A DNA stretch of 45,371 nt from a bacterium (lineage in GTDB: Bacteria; UBP14; UBA6098): NCBI GenBank assembly GCA_023145965.1, contig JAGLDC010000062.1, positions 1 to 45,371 of the forward strand, in the 5' to 3' direction. Position 1 is the first letter of the stretch. Every line of letters starts with the position of its first letter. Below the pieces are notes generated by a model that worked only from the letters and a program-made list of their open reading frames with translations, was not told the DNA's origin and made no database searches. This document shows positions 35,936 to 43,930 of this stretch, in pieces. The position numbers and the translations under genes were made by a program.

Positions 35936-38308
35936 TTATAACTTAAGAAGAATATATATTGTTGTAGCCAAACTGCTAATTATTGACACCGTTTCACCGA
36001 GAGTGCTTATCCAATCGGTCTTTTTCTTAATTCTTTGGGGAACTATAATAGCATCTCCGGGTTCGATATTGCCGGTTCTGAGTGAGGCCTTGATAACCTT
36101 ACCATTGGCTTTAACAACACGAATTCCGCTGACATCAGCGTTACGGGTGATTCCGCCTGCGCGGTCGATATAATAATTAAGTCGTTTCCCATGAACCCAA
36201 CGAATAGTTCCATTAGAAGCAACCATCCCAATAACATTAACACCTGTTGGGGTTTTGGGAATATAGATAGAATCTCCATCCTCGAGAAGAATATCCTCAT
36301 CCAACCTACCGGCTACGACCCTATCCATATCGAGTATAATCCGAGCTATTTGTTCGGGTGTGTATATAAATAAAAATGGTGATGTGACTATATTACCCTC
36401 AGAATCAAGAACAGCCTCCTGAGTTTGTTGGACAATAGAACGCAAATTGCGATTTTCGATTTCGTCAGCCAGCCTAGGACGAATAAAAACTGCACCGCTA
36501 ATAAATGCTTCATCAGTAAAGCTTCCAGTGCGATAAATGAGATCCGATAAACGCTCGTTTTGGCTTCTAAGCGCATATTTACCCGGAAATTCGACTTCTC
36601 CAACTATAGTAACAATATCCTGAAGTTTCCACCCGGGAACATCACGAATAAAAACAACGTCATAAGGCCTAAGAAGTATATCTTCTGGTCCCTTAGGATT
36701 TTCAAGTGCCTTAACAAGATTAATATCGGTAACCTTCGTGGGTTCACCTGGACGAACCCTGGCCAATTCAGCCTTTTCTATAAAAGCGCTTGGCGTAAAT
36801 CCTCCGGACTCAAAGATAATATCCGAAATATGCATATTTTTATACAATTCAAATTCGCCCGGTCTTCGAACGGCGCCATAGATGGACACAAATTCCCTAT
36901 CGGTTACATCCCAAATGCTATAAACAACTACTAGGTCCTCATTTTGGAGATAGATATTGTCTTGGCAATTCGGATCATCAATTATACGTCTCAAATTCAA
37001 AGGTATAATGGATTTAGACCTATCTGGAAGAATTCTGACTAAATCAGCTCGATTTCGATAAGCATCTGGAAGAAGCTGGTGTCCTTCTTCAAGAAGATCA
37101 GAGACGCGCATGGAATCAAAATAGCCATAAGCACCAGGCTGGACTACCTGTCCTTGCACGGTTACAATATCATAACGATATACCTCAATAGAGAAAACTG
37201 AAATGTCATCCCCATCTAGAGCTGGCTTTGAACACCATACACTATCGCTAAAATCGACAGTGACTATGCCATAGTTACTACCCTTAATCCTATCTACCAT
37301 TGCCGAAGAAATATTAGCCGTGGGCAAAGGACCTCCGGCTAATTCAAGAACTTCACCAAGCGAAGTCGAATCTTCGATCTCGTAAATAGCAGGATGGGAA
37401 ACCTGTCCTCTAACCTTAACAATGGGGCCAAGTCTTGGAATAAGGACGATATCTCCATTTGCGAGTTGGATTCCGCCCTTACTTTTGCCCTCAATAAAAA
37501 AATCATACATGTCGAAAACAGATATAAGGCGTCCCGAACGATAAACCTTGATATTCCGATACGAACCAAATTCATTTGGGCCGCCGGAAATCATTAAAGC
37601 TTCGATAACATGAGCCATTCCAGGAAGTGAATAGGTTCCGGGAGACCGAGCTTCACCCACAACAAAAACAGTTGAACCACTCATCTTGGAAAGGGTAATA
37701 TCCAATTCGAAATCGCTATAAATCTTATCCAAGGCTTTTATTATAACATTGCGAGCGGAATCCATATTCAATCCTGCAACTGAAATGGTTCCGGAACGGG
37801 GAATAAAGATTTTGCCTTCCCTATCAACAGTCAGATTATATTCGAAATCGACATTGCCCCAAAGGCTAACGATAATATTATCGCCTATCCCTAAAATATA
37901 ATCATTCGATACAGGAGAGGCAGTAATAGTAGCTGTTTTTAAATTGTCGAAAAAAACTGACCCGAAAAGTTTTAAATCTTTCGGAGTAGCCTTCCGAATA
38001 CTCTGGACTGTATCTCCATCAACAATTATCCTATCGAAAAAGAAATCCTCGGGAATTTTCTCAGCGACGACTTCCTCGCGAATTTCTTTTTGCTCAAAAC
38101 GGAGCGTATCTGTACCATCGTAGATCGGAGGTGTCTCATAAGATGGAACTTGCTGGCTAAGCATTGGAGCTTGCTGCTCTTTGAGATACTTTTCATATTG
38201 TTGTTGTATCTCAGGGCTCATCCATTGAGTATCGGAACTCAATTGAGAAAACAATGAAACCGATACTAATATCGAAAACAATATTAGGTTTTTAATCTTA
38301 AAACCCAT
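35936..38308 (-). CDS. Wza-type polysaccharide export protein with six SLBB repeats
   Basis: This 790-residue protein has a signal peptide (to about residue 22). A Gln/Glu-rich linker follows, then a Poly_export domain (from about 108, SNDYILGIGDNIIVSLWG). Six SLBB-type repeats come next, each opening with a V-x-G-x-V-x-x-P-G-like strand (VVGEARSPGTY, VRGQVSHPAIY, VQGQVVQPGAY, IYGAVRRPGEF, IVGEVEFPGKY, VIGMVASNGTI). It ends in a hydrophobic helix that could span the outer membrane. E. coli Wza has about 380 residues, so this is the long form with extra SLBB rings. An AAGGAG site precedes the ATG, 14 bp after rplY. Confidence 0.9.
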   Translation of the reverse strand: MGFKIKNLILFSILVSVSLFSQLSSDTQWMSPEIQQQYEKYLKEQQAPMLSQQVPSYETPPIYDGTDTLRFEQKEIREEVVAEKIPEDFFFDRIIVDGDTVQSIRKATPKDLKLFGSVFFDNLKTATITASPVSNDYILGIGDNIIVSLWGNVDFEYNLTVDREGKIFIPRSGTISVAGLNMDSARNVIIKALDKIYSDFELDITLSKMSGSTVFVVGEARSPGTYSLPGMAHVIEALMISGGPNEFGSYRNIKVYRSGRLISVFDMYDFFIEGKSKGGIQLANGDIVLIPRLGPIVKVRGQVSHPAIYEIEDSTSLGEVLELAGGPLPTANISSAMVDRIKGSNYGIVTVDFSDSVWCSKPALDGDDISVFSIEVYRYDIVTVQGQVVQPGAYGYFDSMRVSDLLEEGHQLLPDAYRNRADLVRILPDRSKSIIPLNLRRIIDDPNCQDNIYLQNEDLVVVYSIWDVTDREFVSIYGAVRRPGEFELYKNMHISDIIFESGGFTPSAFIEKAELARVRPGEPTKVTDINLVKALENPKGPEDILLRPYDVVFIRDVPGWKLQDIVTIVGEVEFPGKYALRSQNERLSDLIYRTGSFTDEAFISGAVFIRPRLADEIENRNLRSIVQQTQEAVLDSEGNIVTSPFLFIYTPEQIARIILDMDRVVAGRLDEDILLEDGDSIYIPKTPTGVNVIGMVASNGTIRWVHGKRLNYYIDRAGGITRNADVSGIRVVKANGKVIKASLRTGNIEPGDAIIVPQRIKKKTDWISTLGETVSIISSLATTIYILLKL

Positions 38309-38322
38309 AAGCTCCTTAATAA

Positions 38323-38958
38323 TTATTCTTCAGAGGTTTCCGCTTCTTCCTCGGTTTCAGCGCCTTCCTCGGCCTCTTCACCCTCTACTTCTTCTACCTC
38401 TAGACCACGAGGTTTAATGACTGTCGCTACTGTTTGAGAATTATCATTTACAATCTCTATTCCTTCTGGCATGACAAGGTCTTTAACGTGAATAGCATGT
38501 TCGAAATCGAGATCAGTTATATCCACATGGATCGAATCTGGGACATTATCGGGAAGAGTCTTAATGTCCAGCTCATAAAGCCTAGGCATAAAAAGACCAC
38601 CCGAATGAACTCCAACGGATTCGCCCGAATATTCAATAGGGACTTTAGTTTCGACCGGTTTGTCTCTGGGTACTTCCTTAAAGTCGATATGCAAAATCCT
38701 TTCAGAGACCGGATGATATTGAACCTCGGCGAGCACGGTCAGTTTTGATTGCACATCACCTACCTGAAGCTCGATTATTCCGCGTTCTCTAGTTTTTTGC
38801 AGAAAAACCCTTAAATCGTGTTCGTTGAATTTAAGATATAATGGTTCTGATGAAGAACCATAGACTATCCCCGGAACAAAGCCGGAGTTCCTGATACTTT
38901 TCAATCCCTTCTTTCCAATTTCTTCTCTCTGCTCTGCTTTGAGTGTCAATATCTTCAT
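38323..38958 (-). CDS. rplY: Ribosomal protein bL25, long (TL5/Ctc) form
   Basis: This 211-residue protein has an N-terminal L25 domain (first ~90 residues, starting KILTLKAEQREEIGKKG) that binds 5S rRNA. A C-terminal TL5 beta domain and a very acidic Glu-rich tail of about 25 residues follow. The long form is common outside gamma-proteobacteria. It starts 11 bp after prs, with AAAGGGAG upstream. The order ispE, tRNA-Gln, prs, rplY is known from other bacteria, and here the Wza-like gene follows where pth often sits. Confidence 0.93.
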   Translation of the reverse strand: MKILTLKAEQREEIGKKGLKSIRNSGFVPGIVYGSSSEPLYLKFNEHDLRVFLQKTRERGIIELQVGDVQSKLTVLAEVQYHPVSERILHIDFKEVPRDKPVETKVPIEYSGESVGVHSGGLFMPRLYELDIKTLPDNVPDSIHVDITDLDFEHAIHVKDLVMPEGIEIVNDNSQTVATVIKPRGLEVEEVEGEEAEEGAETEEEAETSEE

Positions 38959-38969
38959 ATTTTCTCCCT

Positions 38970-39959
38970 TTAATTCTCCCAGAGGTCCAGGGTATTGTCC
39001 TCATATAGGAGAACGGACACTGATTTTTCAAAATGGATATGGTGTATAGCCATCGCAAAGAATCGCCCTGTTTCGATTATATTAATATAATCGCGATTCT
39101 TGGATGCCTCAAGTGGTATTGTGTTCGTGATAGTAAGGCCCTCTATTTCAGCAGAGTCCAGCCTTTCCATGGCTGGACCGGATAGAAGCGGGTGAGTGGA
39201 GCAAATAAAAATCTTCCCGCAACCCTCGCCCTTGAGCTTGAGGCAGGCTTGTTTCATCGTTCCTGCTGTATCGATAATATCGTCGAGAATTATGATGTGT
39301 TTATCCATAACCTCACCGACAATCTTCATTGCTTGAGCTTCTCTGGTTATCTTCTTCCTTTTCTTATAAATAACAGCAATGGGCAGATCTAATCTCGAAG
39401 CGATATTTTCCACTCTTTTGACTCCACCGATATCGGGGCTAACAATAACAAAATCCTCTCGGGGATTGCAATCGAATCTTCCAAAAACATCTGTTTCGAT
39501 GTGATGTTTGAAAAGATTATCGGAAACTAGCTGATCGGTGGGAATATCGAAAAACCCTTGAATCTGAGCCGCATGAAGGTCCATTGTGAGAACCCTGTCG
39601 GCACCTGCGCCCACTATTAAGTTAGCGACAAGCTTGCTAGTTATTGGAACGCGCGGCTCGTCCTTACGGTCCTGGCGGGCATAACCAAAATATGGAATGA
39701 CCGCAGTCACTCTCGATGCACTCGAACGCCTGGCAGCATCGATCATAATAAGAAGCTCGAGAAGATTATCCGCATTTGGAAATGTTGACTGGATAATGAA
39801 AACGTCCTTGCCGCGAATATCCTCGCCGATCTTAAAACGAATCTCGCCATCGGCGAAATTCCCAATAAACGTTTCACAGGGCAAAATTCCGAGCTGCCTC
39901 GCAATATCATGTCCGAGTTTTGGATTCGATCTTCCAATTATAAGCTTTAGGTTGTCCAT
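38970..39959 (-). CDS. prs: Ribose-phosphate pyrophosphokinase (PRPP synthase)
   Basis: This enzyme makes PRPP from ribose 5-phosphate and ATP for purine, pyrimidine, His and Trp synthesis. In the 329 residues, DLHAAQIQGFF (from 127), VSPDIGGVKR (173-182) and the PRPP loop LDDIIDTAGT (225-234) are all present. The C-terminus is about ten residues longer than the usual 315-residue enzyme, ending YEDNTLDLWEN. It lies 26 bp after the tRNA-Gln gene and 11 bp before rplY on the same strand. Confidence 0.96.
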   Translation of the reverse strand: MDNLKLIIGRSNPKLGHDIARQLGILPCETFIGNFADGEIRFKIGEDIRGKDVFIIQSTFPNADNLLELLIMIDAARRSSASRVTAVIPYFGYARQDRKDEPRVPITSKLVANLIVGAGADRVLTMDLHAAQIQGFFDIPTDQLVSDNLFKHHIETDVFGRFDCNPREDFVIVSPDIGGVKRVENIASRLDLPIAVIYKKRKKITREAQAMKIVGEVMDKHIIILDDIIDTAGTMKQACLKLKGEGCGKIFICSTHPLLSGPAMERLDSAEIEGLTITNTIPLEASKNRDYINIIETGRFFAMAIHHIHFEKSVSVLLYEDNTLDLWEN

Positions 39960-39985
39960 TTTTTCGCCTGTTTATTGTAAATTTT

Positions 39986-40057
39986 CTGGGGTGGGAGGAC
40001 TCGAACCTCCGAATGACGGGACCAAAACCCGTTGGCTTGCCACTTGCCTACACCCCA
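39986..40057 (-). tRNA. tRNA-Gln (anticodon UUG)
   Basis: The minus strand folds as a full cloverleaf of 72 nt: acceptor TGGGGTG/CACCCCA, D arm GGC...GCC, anticodon arm ACGGG-TTTTGGT-CCCGT with anticodon TTG, variable CATTC, T arm GGAGG-TTCGAGT-CCTCC, discriminator G. The CCA end is not encoded. It sits 6 bp after the ispE stop and 26 bp before prs, so it must be cut out of a long mRNA. Confidence 0.97.
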
Positions 40058-40063
40058 ATATAA

Positions 40064-40915
40064 TCACAAAAAAGAATTTTTAGCTGGCAAGGCCACTTCG
40101 CACCAAAATTCCCTAAATTTCTCTTTGGCGCTTTCCGCTGCCTTGATATCCTTAAATATGCCAAAAAAACAGCTCCCGCTACCAGACAATGCCGCATACC
40201 CGGCACCGGAACGGATAAGCCTTTTCTTTATTTCCTTTGCTCCCGGATGTAATTCGAAAAAGGGGACTTCGAGAGCATTACCCTTATCGGCAAAATCCAA
40301 AATACTCGCCGATGAATGTAAATGATGAATACTAATTTTCTTATCGCCTTCTGTCAAGCCTTTTTTAGCCTTCTCGTAAGCTAATTTAGTTGACATCCCA
40401 AAATTCGGTTTTATTAGAAGAATGGCATAATCGGTTGGAATTTCCAAATCGGTTACCTTTTCGCCCCTGCCCTCGATAAGGCTCGACCCCGAACCAAAGA
40501 AAAATGGGACATCGCTGCCAACCGCAGCTCCAAGAGCGAAAAATTGCTCCCTATCAATTTTAAGACCCCATTCTCGAGCTATACCGATCATGGATGCAGC
40601 AGCATCGGAACTTCCACCACCAAGACCACTTTCAATAGGGATATTCTTCCCTATATCGATTTTCACACCAAGCTCTCTTCCTGATGCCGCACAAAGAATA
40701 GCCCATGCTTTGGCAACAGTGTTGCTACTATCGAGTGGGAGCGTTGGATTATTTGAAGTAAGCGAAAGGCCGCTATCGGATTTCTCTACCCGGATAACAT
40801 CCGCAAGCGAAATAGTTTGAATAAGGCTAACTATTTCAGTGAATTTATCGGGTCGGTCGCCAAGTATCTTTAAAAATAGGTTTATTTTCGCGTGTGCTAA
40901 AATTATTTGCGCCAT
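40064..40915 (-). CDS. ispE: 4-diphosphocytidyl-2-C-methyl-D-erythritol kinase
   Basis: IspE phosphorylates CDP-methylerythritol in the non-mevalonate isoprenoid pathway. The 283-residue GHMP kinase has the AHAKINLFLKI opening with K10 and the ATP loop P93-I-E-S-G-L-G-G-G-S-S-D104-A-A. The third GHMP motif GSGSCFFG lies near the C-terminus. Length is normal. The ribosome site is weak. It is divergent from lolA, with about 60 bp between, and leads the run ispE, tRNA-Gln, prs, rplY. Confidence 0.94.
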   Translation of the reverse strand: MAQIILAHAKINLFLKILGDRPDKFTEIVSLIQTISLADVIRVEKSDSGLSLTSNNPTLPLDSSNTVAKAWAILCAASGRELGVKIDIGKNIPIESGLGGGSSDAAASMIGIAREWGLKIDREQFFALGAAVGSDVPFFFGSGSSLIEGRGEKVTDLEIPTDYAILLIKPNFGMSTKLAYEKAKKGLTEGDKKISIHHLHSSASILDFADKGNALEVPFFELHPGAKEIKKRLIRSGAGYAALSGSGSCFFGIFKDIKAAESAKEKFREFWCEVALPAKNSFL

Positions 40916-40940
40916 TAGCTCAAACCATTTTCAAATTGTG

Positions 40941-40969
40941 TTGTTAATAAATTCAATGTAATCTATATT
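40941..40969 (+). promoter_or_regulatory. Candidate leaderless promoter of lolA
   Basis: TTGTTA (40941-40946), a 17-bp spacer, then TATATT (40964-40969). Transcription 6-7 bases later would start at the A of the ATG at 40976. No Shine-Dalgarno sequence lies upstream of that ATG, which agrees with a leaderless mRNA. Confidence 0.5.
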
Positions 40970-40975
40970 GTAATT

Positions 40976-41542
40976 ATGAAAAATAAATTTTTTATTCTGT
41001 TTCTTATCCTCTTCGCCTCAGCTTTCGCCAGCGATATCCCAACAAGCGCTATCGTCAAAGCATGGAAAAACCGAAATCTCTTCTCGGCAGATATAACGCA
41101 AAACTCTATCTCCCCGATAGACACACTCATCGAAACCGGCAATATAGCTATTCGCAAACCCGATGCCATTTTTAAAACCAAATCAGAGCTCATAATATTT
41201 AAATCTGGAAGGCTTTATACATATACAACCGGCTCGGATGTGGGCATGGTTTCCACTATGGAAAGTTTCGCATATGCCGATGTCTCTCTTTTAATAAGCG
41301 AACTCGAGATGAATTTCATGCTTAAATTGGCCAAAACCGATATCGGTTATAATTTAACGGGCATAAACGGAACTGGGAATATCGTCTCCTTCTCGGCCTC
41401 TCTGGATGAGCAGTTCATCCCCAAAAAAATAACATGGATTGACCTCTTTGGATATATAACCGAAATAACCTTTGAAAATATCTCCATCAAAGATAAAGGG
41501 CAAAATATTAATGTCCCAAAGGATATCGAGTTCCTAGAATAA
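40976..41542 (+). CDS. lolA: LolA-like outer-membrane lipoprotein carrier
   Basis: This 188-residue secreted protein has a signal peptide (MKNKFFILFLILFASAFA). Its beta-strand pattern matches LolA: an early FSADITQNS strand, RKPDAIFKTKSELIIFKSGRLYTYT (where LolA has the M-R-F-x-P-x-D-G strand), and a C-terminal ITEITFENI strand. LolA carries lipoproteins through the periplasm to the outer membrane. The family is divergent and the basic Arg of E. coli LolA cannot be placed with certainty. It is first in the lolA-kdsB-membrane protein block. Confidence 0.75.
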   Translation: MKNKFFILFLILFASAFASDIPTSAIVKAWKNRNLFSADITQNSISPIDTLIETGNIAIRKPDAIFKTKSELIIFKSGRLYTYTTGSDVGMVSTMESFAYADVSLLISELEMNFMLKLAKTDIGYNLTGINGTGNIVSFSASLDEQFIPKKITWIDLFGYITEITFENISIKDKGQNINVPKDIEFLE

Positions 41543-41559
41543 CAAAAAAGTATCTTATT

Positions 41560-41660
41560 GGTCTATGGATGAAAAGAAAATCGGGGCCAGCACGGGTGAA
41601 TGGAAAGGTCGGGGGAGGGTTGAACCGCAAAAACCATGACGGTCCGGTGGCGAAATAGGA
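41560..41660 (+). other. G-rich possible structured leader before kdsB
   Basis: Between lolA and kdsB lies a segment much richer in G than its neighbours. GCCA (41586-41589) can pair with TGGC (41648-41651) and ATGG (41600-41603) with CCAT (41634-41637), enclosing other small helices. The 3' side runs into the kdsB ribosome site. It also contains a 24-codon frame (ATG 41565 to TGA 41639) without a ribosome site, and an AGGGTTGAACCGC string like the T-box core. I cannot match it to a known riboswitch or RNA. Confidence 0.3.
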
Positions 41661-41666
41661 GTTATT

Positions 41667-42422
41667 ATGAATTACAATATTTGGGCCATAATACCAGCCC
41701 GATATGCCTCGAAGAGACTTCCAGGTAAACCTCTTCGTGAAATCGCCGGTAAACCACTTATTTGGTGGGCATGGCGCGCCGCGACGAATTCAGGCCTATT
41801 CAATAAAGTTATAATCGCTACCGATGATGAGAGAATAGCCAAAACTTCCGAGTCCTTTGGCGCAGATTACACAATGACAAATCCCGAACATGCCTCAGGA
41901 ACAGACAGAATTGCGGAGGTTATTATCTCTACTCTTCCTTCAAGTAGGCCGAGCGTCGTGCTTAATATTCAAGGGGACGAGCCTTTATTAACCCCGGGAA
42001 TACTCGAGCAATTCGTGCCCAAATTCATTGAAAGCGGAAAACCGATGGGAACAATCATCACCCCAGCAAGGATGGATGAAATCGAAGATCCGGCTACAGT
42101 TAAGGTTATTACAGACTCAAACAATGACGCTTTATATTTCAGCAGAGCAAGAATACCGTTCGACCGAGATGGCATGGGAAGAGTAATATATTACAAACAC
42201 ATAGGTATCTACGCATTTCAAACGCCAGCTTTAATAGAATTCTCCAAAATGAAGCCCTCAAAACTCGAAACTATCGAAAAACTTGAACAACTTAGAGCTA
42301 TTGAAAACGGATGGAAAATATCTTGTGTAGAAATAACGGAAGCAACAAATCTCATTGGCGTTGACACAGAGTCGGATTTAAAACGCGCTGAAAAAGTGAT
42401 TTTAAGAGGGAATATTGAATAA
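41667..42422 (+). CDS. kdsB: 3-deoxy-manno-octulosonate cytidylyltransferase
   Basis: KdsB activates KDO as CMP-KDO for the LPS inner core. The 251-residue protein opens with the typical IPARYASKRLPGKPL nucleotide-binding loop and has NIQGDEPL and a YKHIGIYAF segment, all diagnostic. A GGAG site lies before the ATG. Its stop overlaps the next gene's TTG start by 8 bp. It shows that the organism makes KDO-containing lipopolysaccharide. Confidence 0.95.
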   Translation: MNYNIWAIIPARYASKRLPGKPLREIAGKPLIWWAWRAATNSGLFNKVIIATDDERIAKTSESFGADYTMTNPEHASGTDRIAEVIISTLPSSRPSVVLNIQGDEPLLTPGILEQFVPKFIESGKPMGTIITPARMDEIEDPATVKVITDSNNDALYFSRARIPFDRDGMGRVIYYKHIGIYAFQTPALIEFSKMKPSKLETIEKLEQLRAIENGWKISCVEITEATNLIGVDTESDLKRAEKVILRGNIE

Positions 42423-43914
42423 ATACCTGCCATATATCATTGCGATCTTGGTTGTGATTTTATTTAGGGCGATTCTCCCTGCTCCAATCCTCGACGATGC
42501 TTTTATCACAGCACATATCGCCCGGAATCTTGCCTCCGGCATGGGCATGGTTCACAATACTGATGAGCGGATTTTTACTGCTACCACTGCTTTATGGACC
42601 TTTTTGAACGCCGGCCTCCGAGCTCTAAATATCGATTCTGTAGTCGCATTGTTCATTCTATCGTTTCTCTCGGAGATATTTTTAGCAATAATATTAATCC
42701 GCCTTGGGAAAATTATTTTCAATAATCCCTGGATAGGAGCCTTTACTTCCATTCTACTGACTACATCACTCCCGTTTATAGTATCGAGTTATGGAGGTAT
42801 GGAAATAGCTCTTTCCTTAATTACTATTGCTTTGGCTTTTCTCTTCTTAACAGAGGATAAACCAAATATGGCGCTCGTTATCTCGGCAATCTCCATCTGG
42901 GTTAGATTCGATAATGTTTTGCTTTTTGCTTTTATTTTCCTTTGGATTATTGTTAAAAAACGAGAGAAATTTTCATGGAAATTTCTAATCGCTCCTTTTT
43001 TTATCCTATTATCTTACTTTGTATTTGCGCAAGCTTATTTCGGAACTCCGTTACCAATAAGCGTCTTGAGAAAGGCTGCTTTTCCAAATGCCAGCTGGGT
43101 TTTAGGTGCTTCTGCTATCGCTGTTCAGTTTTTCAAAATCGCCGTGGGAATAGCCGACCCATTAATAACATCACATTCACTGCATTGGATTGTTCTTCCT
43201 CTTTCAGGATTGGGAATATACTCTCTAAGCAGTAAAAGCAGGCCGAAATTTACCCCCATCATAATTTTCTCTTTATTTTATATTTTAATCTGGACCATAA
43301 CTGGTAAAACATATGCCACCCTATTCGTTTGGTATTTCATTCCACCATTATTGGGTATATTTTTATTGTGCGCTATGGGAGTAGTTACTTTATCCAATTT
43401 TATCTCCAACGGCTTAATTCGTAAGGTTGTAGTATCTGTGGGACTCATAATATGGATCACCGCAACTTTGTTTTTTGCTAATTCAAGGATGGATGATTAT
43501 CTAGAAACAACCTATGCCACTCGCGAGAAAACCTACTCCGCTATAACACTTTGGTTAAATAAAAAACTTCCTGAAAATTCGACTATATGTGCCGGCGAGA
43601 TTGGCGCCATTAGATTCTACGCCAAGCCAACCATTAAAGTCCTCGACATGGTCGGTCTTACTAGGCCGCTTTCGGATAAAAGGCTTCCGATCAATCTTAT
43701 TAAGGAAGAGCGCCCTGAAGCAATAATATACTGGCCACTTAAGGGTCAAAGTTATGCGCAAATTTCATCTATTTATAAAAACTATGATTTCGGCGACATA
43801 AATGGAATAATGATAGGTGTTCGTAAAGACTTGGCGGATTTTGTTTTTAACGATTCGTATGAATTAATCGAAATCTTCGAAAAAGTCAAATTGGATTCGG
43901 AGAATCCTATATAA
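42415..43914 (+). CDS. GT-C-type membrane glycosyltransferase-like protein
   Basis: This 499-residue protein has about ten hydrophobic helices. After the first helix comes PILDDAFITAHIARNL with D27-D28, the position and pattern of the catalytic acidic pair in GT39/ArnT-like polyprenyl-phosphate-sugar transferases. The C-terminal soluble part has GEIGAIRFYAKPTIKVLDMVG, common in such proteins of uncultured bacteria. It would move a sugar from a lipid carrier at the periplasmic face. The start is TTG within the kdsB 3' end, so it is coupled to KDO activation. The exact substrate is unknown; lipid A or LPS core modification is one option. Confidence 0.75.
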   Translation: MNKYLPYIIAILVVILFRAILPAPILDDAFITAHIARNLASGMGMVHNTDERIFTATTALWTFLNAGLRALNIDSVVALFILSFLSEIFLAIILIRLGKIIFNNPWIGAFTSILLTTSLPFIVSSYGGMEIALSLITIALAFLFLTEDKPNMALVISAISIWVRFDNVLLFAFIFLWIIVKKREKFSWKFLIAPFFILLSYFVFAQAYFGTPLPISVLRKAAFPNASWVLGASAIAVQFFKIAVGIADPLITSHSLHWIVLPLSGLGIYSLSSKSRPKFTPIIIFSLFYILIWTITGKTYATLFVWYFIPPLLGIFLLCAMGVVTLSNFISNGLIRKVVVSVGLIIWITATLFFANSRMDDYLETTYATREKTYSAITLWLNKKLPENSTICAGEIGAIRFYAKPTIKVLDMVGLTRPLSDKRLPINLIKEERPEAIIYWPLKGQSYAQISSIYKNYDFGDINGIMIGVRKDLADFVFNDSYELIEIFEKVKLDSENPI

Positions 43915-43930
43915 GTGATTGGGGCAAAAA

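Noticed and set aside
41616-41629. AGGGTTGAACCGCA resembles the T-box core AGGGTGGNACCGCG
   Set aside because: Two key positions differ, there is only about 70 bp upstream where a Stem I should be, no antiterminator/terminator pair follows, and kdsB is not a T-box target.
41638-41660. GGTCCGG string resembling the SRP RNA domain IV loop
   Set aside because: The GGAAGG and AGCAGC parts are missing and the segment runs straight into the kdsB start, leaving no room for the closing stem.
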